NCBI GenBank assembly: GCA_947624255.1 | Contig: CANQJO010000002.1 | Span: 62,001-126,000, forward strand | DNA length: 64,000 nucleotides | Reading direction: 5' to 3' | Origin: an uncultured Ruminococcus sp. | GTDB taxonomy: Bacteria > Bacillota > Clostridia > Oscillospirales > Ruminococcaceae | Shown: positions 25,347 to 34,517 of the stretch, in pieces | Numbering within the stretch: the stretch's first letter is position 1 | Layout of the letters: each line of letters opens with the position of its first letter | The notes under the pieces: model-generated | The model's database searches: none | What the model was told of the DNA's origin: nothing | Seen by the model: only the letters and a program-made list of their open reading frames with translations | Made by a program: the position numbers and the translations under genes

Positions 25347-27800
25347 TCAGCCCATTACGACCTTGACCTGATGAACGCCGCCGTCTGCTGTGGGAATAAT
25401 ATTTCCGTCAACAGGCTTTCCGTCAACAGTCATTGACTTAACGCCCTTGCACACATGATCGGGATTCTTTACTGTGATATTATACTCAGCACCTCTGAAT
25501 TTTCTTGTAGCTGTGAAGCCGTCCCACTCGTGGGGGATAGAAGGATCGACCTTAAGACCGTTCCAGTCGGCAGCGATTCCCAGGATATACTGAGAAACAG
25601 CAACGAAGTTCCATGCGGCAGTACCTGTGAGCCATGAGTTTTTAGCCTCGCCGTGACGCTTAGCGTCCTTGCCGGCGATCATCTGAGCATAAACATACGG
25701 TTCTGTCCTGTGGAGATCGGAGTATTTTTCCTCTCTGTAGGCGGGAGCTATCTTCGAGTAGTATTCAAATGCCTTGTCACCTCTGCCGGCATAAGCCTCA
25801 GCACAGATGATCCATGCGTTGTTATGGCAGAATATACCTGCATTCTCCTTATATCCTCCGGGATATGTGGAGATCTCGCCGTATTCGGGATAATATTTTG
25901 TGAAAGCAGGATTATTCAGTACAAGACCGTGCTCCGTGTTCAGGTACTTATCTACGCTGTCAAGAGCCTTGATATCAGCACCGACATCCTTGCCCACTTC
26001 GGACATGACCATGAAGCCCTGCGGTTCGATGAAGATCTTGCCCTCTTCACATTCCTTAGAGCCCATTTTTCTGCCCAGATCGTCATATGCACGGATAAAC
26101 CATTCGCCGTCAAATCCGTACTCCATGATATTCTTCTTCATTTTGTCGATCTCAGCCTGAGCCTTTTCAGCACCCTCGGTATCTCCGACGTGCCTGCAAA
26201 GCTCAACGTATGCAGGACCTGCATATGTGAAGAGTCCGGCAACCATGAGTGATTCGGCTACCTTTGAGTATTTATCCTCGCCGTATTTGGGAGAGGTAGA
26301 GGTCTGGAACGATTCGCCGGGTTCATATGACCAGCAGCTCAGGTTGATGCAGTCATTCCAGTCAGCACGCATAGCAAGCGGAAGGCCGTGCGGTCCGAGA
26401 TTATTTGCAACACGGTAGAAACTCTGCTTCAGATGATGCATCATGGGCTGAGCCTTTGAAGTGTCGTTATCATACGGAACGCTTACATTGAGAATGTCGT
26501 AGTCGCCTGTCTCCTTGATATATGCAGCCACAGAGAGTATCATCCACAGCGGATCGTCGGAGAAATCGCCGCCGATCTCGTCATTGCCTTTCTTGGTAAG
26601 AGGCTGATACTGGTGATAGCAGCCGCCGTCCTCGAACTGAGTGGAGGCAAGGTCGATAAGACGCTCTCTTGCTCTGTCGGGTATCTGGTGAACGAAACCG
26701 AGGAGATCCTGATTTGAGTCACGGAAGCCCATACCTCTGCCGATACCGCTCTCAAAGTAAGACGCAGAACGTGACATATTGAACGTTACCATACACTGAT
26801 ACTGATTCCAGATGTTGACCATACGGTTCATCTTGTCATCGGGAGTATTGACATTGTATTTTGAGAGGAGCTCGTCCCACATAGCCTTATTCTCGCTGAA
26901 AGCAGCCTCTACCTTTTCAACGGTATTGAACTTCTCGATCATTTCGTAGGCACGTGACTTGTTCATAGAGCCGTCGGCGTTGAATTTTTCCTCATAGGGA
27001 TTTTCAACATAGCCGAGGATAAAGATAAGCTCCTTGCTCTCTCCGGCATCAAGAGTTATATCTATTGAGTGAGAGGCAATAGGCGACCAGCCGTCCGCAA
27101 CGGAGTTTGTGGATCTGCCTGCAACTACTGCCTGAGGAGCCTCAAAGCCGTTATACAGACCGATGAAACTCTCCTTATCGGTATCGTAGCCGTCTATGGG
27201 GCAGTTTACGGTATAGAAAGCGAAGTGATTTCTTCTCTCCTTGTATTCTGTCTTGTGGTAGAGCGTAGAGCCTTCGATCTCAACTTCGCCTGTGTTGAAG
27301 TTTCTCTGGAAGTTAGTTGAGTCGTCCTGAGCGTTCCACAGACACCACTCAATGAAAGAGAAGAGTGTGAAACTCTTTTTTGAATCTGAGGTGTTTTTCA
27401 GTGTTACTTTCTGTATCTCGCCGCTGTAATTCCGGGGTACGAAGAAAGTGACATCAGCCGAGATACCGTCCTTAGCACCGTGTATCTTCGTATAGCCCAT
27501 ACCGTGGCGGCACTCATACTCGTCAAGGTCAGCCTTGACAGGTGCCCAGCCGGGAGACCAGATCGAGCCGTTATCGTTTATGTAGAAATAGCGTCCGCCC
27601 ATATCCACCGGAATGTTATTATAGCGGTAACGGGTGATCCTTCTGAGGCGTGCATCTTTGAAGAAGTGGTATCCTCCGGCGGTGTTTGAAATGAGTGAGA
27701 AGAACTCCTGTGTACCGAGATAATTTATCCACGGGTAGGGTGTTTTCGGGGAATTGATAACATATTCCTTATTAGTGTCGTCAAAAAAACCGAACTTCAT
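25347..27800 (-). CDS. cbpA: GH94 cellobiose phosphorylase
   Basis: Phosphorolyses cellobiose to glucose-1-phosphate and glucose in the cytoplasm. The 817-residue protein matches characterised cellobiose phosphorylases throughout: [17 protein letters not shown] at the start, [41 protein letters not shown], the catalytic aspartate in [27 protein letters not shown] and [17 protein letters not shown]. No signal peptide, as expected. It has its own promoter and a structured leader of about 165 bases. It lies beside a mutarotase, which could equilibrate anomers. Confidence 0.95.
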   Translation of the reverse strand: MKFGFFDDTNKEYVINSPKTPYPWINYLGTQEFFSLISNTAGGYHFFKDARLRRITRYRYNNIPVDMGGRYFYINDNGSIWSPGWAPVKADLDEYECRHGMGYTKIHGAKDGISADVTFFVPRNYSGEIQKVTLKNTSDSKKSFTLFSFIEWCLWNAQDDSTNFQRNFNTGEVEIEGSTLYHKTEYKERRNHFAFYTVNCPIDGYDTDKESFIGLYNGFEAPQAVVAGRSTNSVADGWSPIASHSIDITLDAGESKELIFILGYVENPYEEKFNADGSMNKSRAYEMIEKFNTVEKVEAAFSENKAMWDELLSKYNVNTPDDKMNRMVNIWNQYQCMVTFNMSRSASYFESGIGRGMGFRDSNQDLLGFVHQIPDRARERLIDLASTQFEDGGCYHQYQPLTKKGNDEIGGDFSDDPLWMILSVAAYIKETGDYDILNVSVPYDNDTSKAQPMMHHLKQSFYRVANNLGPHGLPLAMRADWNDCINLSCWSYEPGESFQTSTSPKYGEDKYSKVAESLMVAGLFTYAGPAYVELCRHVGDTEGAEKAQAEIDKMKKNIMEYGFDGEWFIRAYDDLGRKMGSKECEEGKIFIEPQGFMVMSEVGKDVGADIKALDSVDKYLNTEHGLVLNNPAFTKYYPEYGEISTYPGGYKENAGIFCHNNAWIICAEAYAGRGDKAFEYYSKIAPAYREEKYSDLHRTEPYVYAQMIAGKDAKRHGEAKNSWLTGTAAWNFVAVSQYILGIAADWNGLKVDPSIPHEWDGFTATRKFRGAEYNITVKNPDHVCKGVKSMTVDGKPVDGNIIPTADGGVHQVKVVMG

Positions 27801-27966
27801 AATTATACTCCTTTATTTTGATAAATGGGCTATTGCCGTGATCAAGCTCCCGCACCTTGTATAAGCTGCTGCGGAGCGTTCGGGAACAATGCCGTGCGGA
27901 CTGTTCCGGACGCAGCCGCCGGACAGCAGGGAGCTTTTGCCTGCAGCAGAAGATCCCAAAAGCACT
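27801..27966 (-). other. Structured 5' leader of the cellobiose phosphorylase gene
   Basis: The transcript from the promoter at 28001-27973 would carry a leader of about 165 bases. It can fold into a multistem element: outer arms AAGCTCCC/GGGAGCTT (27935-27928 with 27849-27842), inner GCTGC/GCAGC, and a hairpin with GTCCGGAACA against TGTTCCCGAAC. No T-run terminator follows. It matches no riboswitch class I recognise. Confidence 0.55.
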
Positions 27967-27972
27967 ACAAAC

Positions 27973-28001
27973 ATTATACCATATTATTCATTATATTACA
28001 A
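27973..28001 (-). promoter_or_regulatory. Promoter of the cellobiose phosphorylase gene
   Basis: TTGTAA (28001-27996), 17-base spacer and a perfect TATAAT (27978-27973) on the minus strand, 70-80 bases after the mutarotase stop. It gives the phosphorylase a transcript separate from the upstream gene. Confidence 0.82.
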
Positions 28002-28077
28002 TAGGTTACGAAAAAATTACCATATATTATTTTTGAAACAAAATTTGTGCAACATGACGAGAGTGACGAATTTTATG

Positions 28078-29088
28078 TCAGATTTTTGTGAAAAATCTCT
28101 GATGAGATTCAAAGCACTCGCCGGGACGCACCTCACGATAGCCCGTCACATCGGCAGGAAGCGAGAGATTCGGAGCATTTATCATGGCAGTCATAGGCTC
28201 GGGACAGAAGTAATGGTTGAATCCTCTGTCATTCCAGATGATCCAAAACTTGTACTCCTCGGATACTTCGTAGCAGAGTTTTTTTCCGCTTGCGATATCC
28301 TCGGCAATGATACCGTGGAACTTCTCATGCTCCAGATCGGCGTATTCACCGAAATACATATCATTGTCCACCACCTGTAATACAGGGCACTTGTTGCCTG
28401 TTTTGTACTCGAGATCGTACATAGTGGGCGACTTGAGCTTCTCAGTCGGCAGGCAGCGGTCGTTAAGCTCACATTTCTTGCCGACCGGAACAGTCAGGCG
28501 GATATCGCCCTCCTTTGCACCGTCAACAAAGGGAGAGTTGATCGTCGTATGTGAGGCAAGCGACATGGGAAGAACCTTGTCTGCGGAAACGTTGGTGAAT
28601 TTTATGTTCTGTTCGAGACCGTTCTCAGAGAGCGTGAATGTATATTCGGCAATGAATTTTACCGGAAGATAGCGGAAAAACTCGTCATTTTCATCATAGA
28701 CATAGCGTGTTTTTACCCATGCACAGTTGCTGTCGGAGCTGTGCTCAACAAGCTCATGGACTCTCTTGTGGAGGAATCCGTGAATGTGGTTGTTGTAGGG
28801 AGCTTTTTCGTTCACAGGGAGGTGATAGACGGCATCAGAGGTTTTCAGAATGCCGTCAGCAAAGCGGTTTGGAAGATAAAGCGTGGGCAGTCCCCATACC
28901 TCGGCAGACTGTTTTATAGTGTCGGCGGATGTATCGTCACGGAAGCGGAAGAACTCTATGCCGTTCCTGTTATCCCTTAGTCTGATGACGTTAGAGCCGA
29001 TCTCATAAGCTACGAGAGCCTCATATCCGCCGGCGGAGAGCCTCACGCAGGTAGTGCCGTTGAAGTTGAAAAGCTGTGTACTGTTCAT
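28078..29088 (-). CDS. Aldose 1-epimerase-like (galactose mutarotase superfamily) protein
   Basis: 336 residues, cytoplasmic. Features of the mutarotase fold include LPTLYLPNRFADG near residue 75, NNHIHGFLHKRVHEL with the first conserved histidine, and MSLASHTTINSPF with the second. This set fits the aldose 1-epimerase family in general, but the exact sugar is not evident. The neighbouring cellobiose phosphorylase suggests glucose or glucose-1-phosphate-related anomer conversion; this is inference. The 234 bases upstream, shared with the divergent zinc-ribbon gene, are AT-rich and show no strong promoter. Confidence 0.85.
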   Translation of the reverse strand: MNSTQLFNFNGTTCVRLSAGGYEALVAYEIGSNVIRLRDNRNGIEFFRFRDDTSADTIKQSAEVWGLPTLYLPNRFADGILKTSDAVYHLPVNEKAPYNNHIHGFLHKRVHELVEHSSDSNCAWVKTRYVYDENDEFFRYLPVKFIAEYTFTLSENGLEQNIKFTNVSADKVLPMSLASHTTINSPFVDGAKEGDIRLTVPVGKKCELNDRCLPTEKLKSPTMYDLEYKTGNKCPVLQVVDNDMYFGEYADLEHEKFHGIIAEDIASGKKLCYEVSEEYKFWIIWNDRGFNHYFCPEPMTAMINAPNLSLPADVTGYREVRPGECFESHQRFFTKI

Positions 29089-29322
29089 AGAAAAATCAAA
29101 CTCCTTTGCAGAAAAATGTTATATATCAATAATACAACATTTTACAGATTTTGTCAAGCGGCATATCGGGATATGCAAGATCGGAAATTTTCTGCCCTGC
29201 ATATTGCAATTTCAAGAATTTTATGTTATTATAAAGTGACAGGAACAAGATTTATACCGGTTTTTTATTCCGACAGGCAAAATCTATCAGATTTTTAGGG
29301 ATTATTATTAGGAGATGATCTT

Positions 29323-30381
29323 ATGGAAGCTGCTGAATATAAATGTCCGAATTGTGGTGCCGACCTCAAATTCGATCCGCTTCTCCAAAAGCTGAGCTGT
29401 GAGTACTGCCTCAGCACATTCACTATGGAGGAGATAAAGACCGTCTGTGCCGATGCGGAAAACAGCATTCCCGATCCGGCAGCCATGCAGACACAGCAGG
29501 ATTTTGAGGAGCATATGGGACTCTATCATTGTTCAAGCTGCGGTGCCGATATTATGGCTGATGATACTCAGACGGCGTTGTTCTGCTATTATTGCCACAA
29601 TCCGGTAATACTCGCCGGAAAACTCACGGGAGACTACAAACCCGACAAAGTTATCGGATTCAAGCTCACGAAAGAGAATGCTGTTGACACATTCAAGCTC
29701 TGGATATCCAAACGTATGTTCGTTCCCAAGGACTTCAAGTCACAGCAGCAGGCAGAGAAGATAACCGGACTGTACGTTCCGTTCTGGGCGGCAGACTGTG
29801 ATGTGCGTGCCGAATATCACGCCATCGGGAAAAAAATACGCTCATGGACATCGGGCAGCTACTCATACACAGAAACAAAGGAGTACCGCATCGTCCGCAA
29901 TGCCGATATCCGTGCCGACGGCGTTCCTGCCGACGGCGAGAGCAAGATCGACGACCTGCTCATGGAGGCTATCGAGCCGTTTGACTACAATGACCTGAAA
30001 GATTTTTCGATGTCGTATCTCAGCGGATTCTACGCCGATAAATACGATGTGGACAAAGCGGCTGTTTTTCCGAGGATACGCTCCCGTGTGGGAGATGCCT
30101 GCAAGAGTATCATCACTCGGAGCGTCAGCGGTTACTCATCGGTAGTACCTTCGGTGGAGCAATACAACATCATCAACACAAACTGGCAGTATATGATGCT
30201 GCCTGTGTGGTTCATGACATACAATTATAAGGGGCAGATATACGAATTCGCCATAAACGGTCAGACAGGCAAACTTGCGGGAACACCTCCGCTCGATAAG
30301 GGCAGGCTCATGCGGTTCTGTCTCGGTATCGGCGCAGGGATCGCTCTCCTCATATATATTCTGGGAGGGGGACTGCTCTGA
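29323..30381 (+). CDS. Double zinc-ribbon membrane protein
   Basis: 352 residues, function unknown. Two zinc ribbons open the protein (C8, C11, C26, C29 and C70, C73, C88, C91), with TFIIB-like spacing. A middle domain (FVPKDFKSQQQAEKITGLYVPFWAADCDVRAEY) follows, and a single C-terminal membrane helix (about 333-349, GIGAGIALLIYILGGG). Proteins of this layout often occur next to TPM-domain proteins, as here; the next gene overlaps by one base. The pair probably forms a membrane-associated unit. The ribosome site is weak (AGGAG). Confidence 0.8.
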   Translation: MEAAEYKCPNCGADLKFDPLLQKLSCEYCLSTFTMEEIKTVCADAENSIPDPAAMQTQQDFEEHMGLYHCSSCGADIMADDTQTALFCYYCHNPVILAGKLTGDYKPDKVIGFKLTKENAVDTFKLWISKRMFVPKDFKSQQQAEKITGLYVPFWAADCDVRAEYHAIGKKIRSWTSGSYSYTETKEYRIVRNADIRADGVPADGESKIDDLLMEAIEPFDYNDLKDFSMSYLSGFYADKYDVDKAAVFPRIRSRVGDACKSIITRSVSGYSSVVPSVEQYNIINTNWQYMMLPVWFMTYNYKGQIYEFAINGQTGKLAGTPPLDKGRLMRFCLGIGAGIALLIYILGGGLL

Positions 30382-31310
30382 TGAAATTTCTGAAAAATTT
30401 TTTCAAGATCATACTTGTGATGATCGTGATCTCGCTTGCATCGTCACTGCTGGCACGCATTCCCACGGGAAGAAGAATGCAGACAAAAGGTCATGACGAT
30501 ACATATGAGCTTTCCGGAATAACAGACGATGCCGGACTTTTCGACGATAAGCAGTTTTCACAGCTCGAAAAAGAAATAAAGGACACTGCCCGTGCTCAGG
30601 AGATAAACATTCATGTGTACGTCTCCGGAACAGCACGCAGCGACTATGCAACGGAGGAATTTGCCAACGGAACGTATGACGAAATGTTTGGCGATGATAC
30701 TGACGGAGTGTTCCTCTACCTTGATTTTTCGGGACAGTTCAGCGCATATGATCTTCTCTCGTGCAGCGGAAGCTCCAACGTTGTCCACGGACCTCATATC
30801 GACGAGATACTTGATTCCGTGGGACTGTATCTGCCGGCGTCAGGGGAGACAGTCTACCCTGATAATGTCATGCTTGCAATCGAGGAATTCTGCCGTCAGA
30901 TCGAATATTACAGCAAGGAATACTCAGGGAATGTATTCGAGTATACGTATGACGGATCCACCGGAAAATACTTTTATAAGCAGGGAGGAAAATTCTACTG
31001 CTCATACAGCAAACCTCCGGGATTGCGGCGGCGCATAGCGAATGCCGGCTGTTTTGTAGGATTCATAGCGGCGATACTGATCTACTTCATTGCAAAGTCG
31101 AGATACCGTTTCAAGAGCAAGACAAATCCCATGATATATGTCGTTGAGGGAAAAACGCACTTCAACGAAGAGAGTGACACATTTATCCGCAGCTACGTCA
31201 CTAAGCACAAGATCGAAAGCAGCAGCAGCGGCGGCGGCAGCTCCCGTGGCGGAGGAGGTTCGCACAGCAGCGGCGGCGGCGGTCATGTAAGCGGCGGAAG
31301 ACACAGATAA
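30381..31310 (+). CDS. TPM-domain membrane protein
   Basis: 309 residues with an N-terminal membrane helix (about 7-25), a TPM domain (about 45-180; ITDDAGLFDDKQFSQLEKEI, INIHVYVSG, DDTDGVFLYLDF), a second membrane helix (about 223-239) and a Gly/Ser/His-rich C-terminal tail (SSSSGGGSSRGGGGSHSSG). TPM domains are implicated in photosystem repair in plants and are of unclear role in bacteria. It begins on the last base of the zinc-ribbon gene's stop codon and is thus likely co-translated. The glycine-rich tail is common in bacterial members. Confidence 0.88.
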   Translation: MKFLKNFFKIILVMIVISLASSLLARIPTGRRMQTKGHDDTYELSGITDDAGLFDDKQFSQLEKEIKDTARAQEINIHVYVSGTARSDYATEEFANGTYDEMFGDDTDGVFLYLDFSGQFSAYDLLSCSGSSNVVHGPHIDEILDSVGLYLPASGETVYPDNVMLAIEEFCRQIEYYSKEYSGNVFEYTYDGSTGKYFYKQGGKFYCSYSKPPGLRRRIANAGCFVGFIAAILIYFIAKSRYRFKSKTNPMIYVVEGKTHFNEESDTFIRSYVTKHKIESSSSGGGSSRGGGGSHSSGGGGHVSGGRHR

Positions 31311-31379
31311 TACTGATCTCATCCCGGAAGCCTGTGGGATTTTCGCAAAGATTCCCGGGTTTCAGGATGAAATCAGTAT
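31310..31379. repeat. Palindromic repeat, copy 2
   Basis: Arms ATACTGATCTCATCC (31310-31324) and GGATGAAATCAGTAT (31365-31379) enclose a GC-rich inner stem. It shares the terminal sequence and an internal GATTCC segment with the element at 25253-25321. It starts on the last base of the TPM gene's stop codon. Confidence 0.78.
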
Positions 31380-31388
31380 AAGAAATAT

Positions 31389-31422
31389 CCCCCTTGCGGC
31401 TTTTTGCCATAAGGGGGAGTTT
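31389..31422. terminator. Terminator between the converging TPM and GH94 genes
   Basis: CCCCCTT and AAGGGGG arms around a pairing-capable loop, followed by TTTTTG on the plus strand. Convergent genes flank it, so it may serve both directions. Confidence 0.8.
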
Positions 31423-31432
31423 TTGTGCTGTA

Positions 31433-33829
31433 TCAGCCAAGAATTACGGTTATCTCGTTTGTATCGGCAAGCATTGAAGCCGGAACATAATTGTCCTCAA
31501 GCTTTTTGCCGTTGAGAGTGATCTCCTTAACGCCTGATTCGGCATGAGCGGAGTTATCAACAGTGATATTGAGCTTTTTGCCACGGAAATTCTTTTCTAT
31601 TTTGAATCCGTCCCATTCAGAGGGTATCGAGGGAGCGATCCTCAGACCGTCAGCATCGGGGCGCATTCCGCATATTCCCTCAACGCAGCCTACCATTACG
31701 GTAGAGGCTGTTCCGGTCAGCCAGTGAACGTGCGCACGTCCTTCATAGGGAGATGCCTTTGATTCGGTGAACTGTCCGTGAACGTAAGGCTCCATGACAC
31801 GTATCTCAGCCTTGTCATTCATGGCAGCAGGTGAGCTTTCGATGAAATACTCAAAAGCACGGTTTCCGTGACCAAGGAGTGCTTCGGCAAGAATGAGCCA
31901 GCCCTGCGACTGTGAGAAGATACCTCCGTTTTCCTTTGTATCGGCGTTGAAAATGTGCATAAGTGCGCCGTCGAAGTAGTGGTCTTTGTACGGCGGTTCA
32001 AGCAGCTTTGCACCATAGGGAGTATTCAGTATGCTGTGAACGCTCTCCATAGCCTTTTCGGACTGCTCCTTGTCGGCAAAGCCGGAGATAACGCTCCAAC
32101 TCTGCGGATTCAGCCACATATTAGCTTCGGGATCTTTCTTAGCTCCCACGATGATGCTGTCCTCACGTATACCACGGATAAACCTGTCCTCGTCCCAGCA
32201 TTTTTCAAGGGCATTGCCGAGCTTTGCTTTAGCATCTTTTATGTAGGAAACATATTCGCTGTCGCCACGCTCCTCAGCGATCTTGCTGATAACGTCCATA
32301 GCATAGTAAAGCTGGAATGCAACAAAGGTAGATTCTCCCTTTGCTCCGAGGCGGAGACAGTCGTTCCAGTCTGCGTGAAGTCCGGCAGGCATATCGTGAC
32401 TGCCGAGACGCTCCATAGAGAAGCGGATAGCTCTTTTCATATGCTCGTAAACGGTATCCTCACCGCCGTTTGCATAGACGATCACTTCATCGAGAAATCC
32501 CTTGTTGCCGCTTTCGCCTATGTACTTCATAATGGTAGGGAAGAGCCACAGTGCGTCATCAGCTCTGTAGGAGGGGTGTCCTGTCTCCTTAACGTATTCC
32601 GGATCGTCGGGAGTGTTCTCGTGTCCTGCATTGTGGTTGAATTTTACAAGCGGAAGACCTCCGCCGTTATCGACCTGTGCCGAGAGCATAAAGCGGATCT
32701 TTTCGGCAGCCGTTTCGGGATCAAGGTGAATGATACCCTGAATATCCTGAACAGTATCACGGTATCCGTAGCCGTTTCTCAGACCGCAGTAGATGAACGA
32801 GGCAGCTCTTGACCAGATAAACGTGATAAAACACTGATAAGCGTTCCAGACATTTATCATGTTGTTGAATTCCTCAGAGGGCGTATCGACCTTAAAGTTG
32901 CTGAGCAGACCGTGCCAATGAGCCTTTAGCTGAGCGATATCCTCATCAGCACGTCCGGGAGTTTTGTACTCCTCAAGGATCGCTGATGCCTGAGTGTTGT
33001 CTTTCTGTCCGAGTATATAGATGAGTTCAGCCGTTTCACCGGGTTTCAGCACGATATCGGATTGCAGCGCACCGCAGGCATTGCTGTTGAAGTTGGTGAC
33101 GTTATCGCATTTTCCTCTTTCAACGGCTATAGGGTTTGAAAAAGTCCTGTATGCGCCGATAAAATTGCTGAGACTGCCGTTGTATGCGGAAATCGGAGCA
33201 CCGACCATACCGAAGAAACGCTCCTTATGATTTGAGCCTGTTTCGTCTCTGCCGCTGTTTTCATTGATGTGCTGGAGTATCTTGTTCTCCTCGAAACTCG
33301 TCCTTGTTATAAAGAGCGTGTACTGGAGGTTTACCTGATCCTGTTCATAGTTATCATCGTTGGTGAATTCAACGAATCCGAAAACAGAGAGGTTTCTGTC
33401 CTTTTTGCTGTTGTTGGTGATCTTGGTCTGCCATACCTCGTAAGTTTTTCCATAGGGAACGTAGTATGTTATCTGCGACTTGATATCGGCATATTCGGCA
33501 GAGATCACCGTATAAGCCGTACCGTGGCGGCACTCGCTCTTGTATTTGTCAAGCGGCTTGCCAACGGGCTGCCATGAGCCTGACCAGTAGTCGCCGTTTT
33601 CGTTATCCCGGATATAGACATATCGTCCGGGGAGCGCCATATCCGAATTAAAGCGGAATCGTGTTATTCTTCCGTTAGCACCGGATTTCACGAAGCTGTA
33701 GCCTGCCGCATTATTTGAGATCATTGCGCCGTATTCGGGGTCGCCGAGGTAATTTGCCCACGGGGCGGGAGTAGCCGGGTCGGTGATGACATATTCCTTA
33801 TTTTCAAGGTCAAAGTATCCGTATTGCAT
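31433..33829 (-). CDS. GH94 disaccharide phosphorylase, diverged from the cellobiose enzyme
   Basis: Cytoplasmic inverting phosphorylase of 798 residues. GH94 marks are YVITDPATPAPWANYLG, CRHGTAYTVI, GYGYRDTVQDIQGIIH, the catalytic aspartate in HADWNDCLRLG and VHWLTGTASTVMVG. It lacks several cellobiose-phosphorylase-specific stretches found in the neighbouring 25347-27800 protein and in length and sequence leans towards the N,N'-diacetylchitobiose phosphorylase-like branch. It does not resemble the longer clostridial cellodextrin phosphorylase. Substrate is therefore open. It has its own promoter. Confidence 0.9.
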   Translation of the reverse strand: MQYGYFDLENKEYVITDPATPAPWANYLGDPEYGAMISNNAAGYSFVKSGANGRITRFRFNSDMALPGRYVYIRDNENGDYWSGSWQPVGKPLDKYKSECRHGTAYTVISAEYADIKSQITYYVPYGKTYEVWQTKITNNSKKDRNLSVFGFVEFTNDDNYEQDQVNLQYTLFITRTSFEENKILQHINENSGRDETGSNHKERFFGMVGAPISAYNGSLSNFIGAYRTFSNPIAVERGKCDNVTNFNSNACGALQSDIVLKPGETAELIYILGQKDNTQASAILEEYKTPGRADEDIAQLKAHWHGLLSNFKVDTPSEEFNNMINVWNAYQCFITFIWSRAASFIYCGLRNGYGYRDTVQDIQGIIHLDPETAAEKIRFMLSAQVDNGGGLPLVKFNHNAGHENTPDDPEYVKETGHPSYRADDALWLFPTIMKYIGESGNKGFLDEVIVYANGGEDTVYEHMKRAIRFSMERLGSHDMPAGLHADWNDCLRLGAKGESTFVAFQLYYAMDVISKIAEERGDSEYVSYIKDAKAKLGNALEKCWDEDRFIRGIREDSIIVGAKKDPEANMWLNPQSWSVISGFADKEQSEKAMESVHSILNTPYGAKLLEPPYKDHYFDGALMHIFNADTKENGGIFSQSQGWLILAEALLGHGNRAFEYFIESSPAAMNDKAEIRVMEPYVHGQFTESKASPYEGRAHVHWLTGTASTVMVGCVEGICGMRPDADGLRIAPSIPSEWDGFKIEKNFRGKKLNITVDNSAHAESGVKEITLNGKKLEDNYVPASMLADTNEITVILG

Positions 33830-33885
33830 TAGTATTCTCCTTATTTTAAATTTGATGCCGCAGCATTTCCATATAATGTAAGATA

Positions 33886-33914
33886 ATTATACCACAGGTT
33901 TTACGATTTTGCAA
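33886..33914 (-). promoter_or_regulatory. Promoter of the second GH94 gene
   Basis: TTGCAA (33914-33909), 17-base spacer, perfect TATAAT (33891-33886) on the minus strand; about 50 bases of leader precede the AAGGAG site and ATG at 33829. Confidence 0.82.
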
Positions 33915-33934
33915 TAGAATTTACACTCATTCAG

Positions 33935-34465
33935 CTAAAAATTTTCAGATTTTTGCTCCACTGCAATTGAAACAACGTATTCTCCGTGTATGATGTATTG
34001 TTTGAATGTGAAGCCTTTCGCTCCGGTGATTATCCTGTCTTCTGCGAATGAAAACTCAACTGTTTTCATCGGATAGGAGATCCCTCTGCCGATAGCCTTG
34101 ACGAAAGCCTCTTTAAGTGTCCAGAGCCTGAAAAACATGAGATCCCTCTCATGCGCAGGAGTCTTCTCCGCAAGGCGCAGTTCGTTCTCCGAAAACACAC
34201 GCTTCATTACACGGGGAGGGAAGCTCCTGACCTTTTCGCAGTCAATACCGCATTCCGTATCAGCCGTAATACAGGCGGCGATGCCGTCGGCGTGGGAGAG
34301 ATTGAAATATACCGGATATGAGGTAAGGAACGGCTTGCCGTGTGCTCCCTGCGAGATCTCGGCATTCTCCGGAATATTGAGCTTTCTTAGACATTCACGC
34401 AGGAGGTTTCGTGCATGAGTATGCTGCATTTTCTTGTCGATGTTTTTGATTGAGATTATAAGCAT
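33935..34465 (-). CDS. 4'-phosphopantetheinyl transferase (Sfp type)
   Basis: Attaches the phosphopantetheine arm of CoA to carrier proteins. I use the ATG at 34465 (MLIISIKNIDKK), with GGAG 5 bases upstream; the frame runs further upstream but overlaps nifJ. The product is 176 residues, short for Sfp. It has YFNLSHADGIAACI, GIDCEKVR (metal-binding aspartate) and WTLKEAFVKAIGRG, the three family motifs. It lies downstream of nifJ with no terminator visible, so both may share a transcript. No polyketide or peptide synthetase gene is in the window. Confidence 0.9.
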   Translation of the reverse strand: MLIISIKNIDKKMQHTHARNLLRECLRKLNIPENAEISQGAHGKPFLTSYPVYFNLSHADGIAACITADTECGIDCEKVRSFPPRVMKRVFSENELRLAEKTPAHERDLMFFRLWTLKEAFVKAIGRGISYPMKTVEFSFAEDRIITGAKGFTFKQYIIHGEYVVSIAVEQKSENF

Positions 34466-34517
34466 TTTTTCTCCATGTATAAAGAGGACGCTGCATAAAA
34501 CAGCGCCCTCATGAAAA

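Noticed and set aside
28907..33577. Numerous plus-strand open frames opposite the GH94 and mutarotase genes
   Set aside because: They mirror strongly conserved minus-strand enzymes and lack ribosome sites or recognisable domains.
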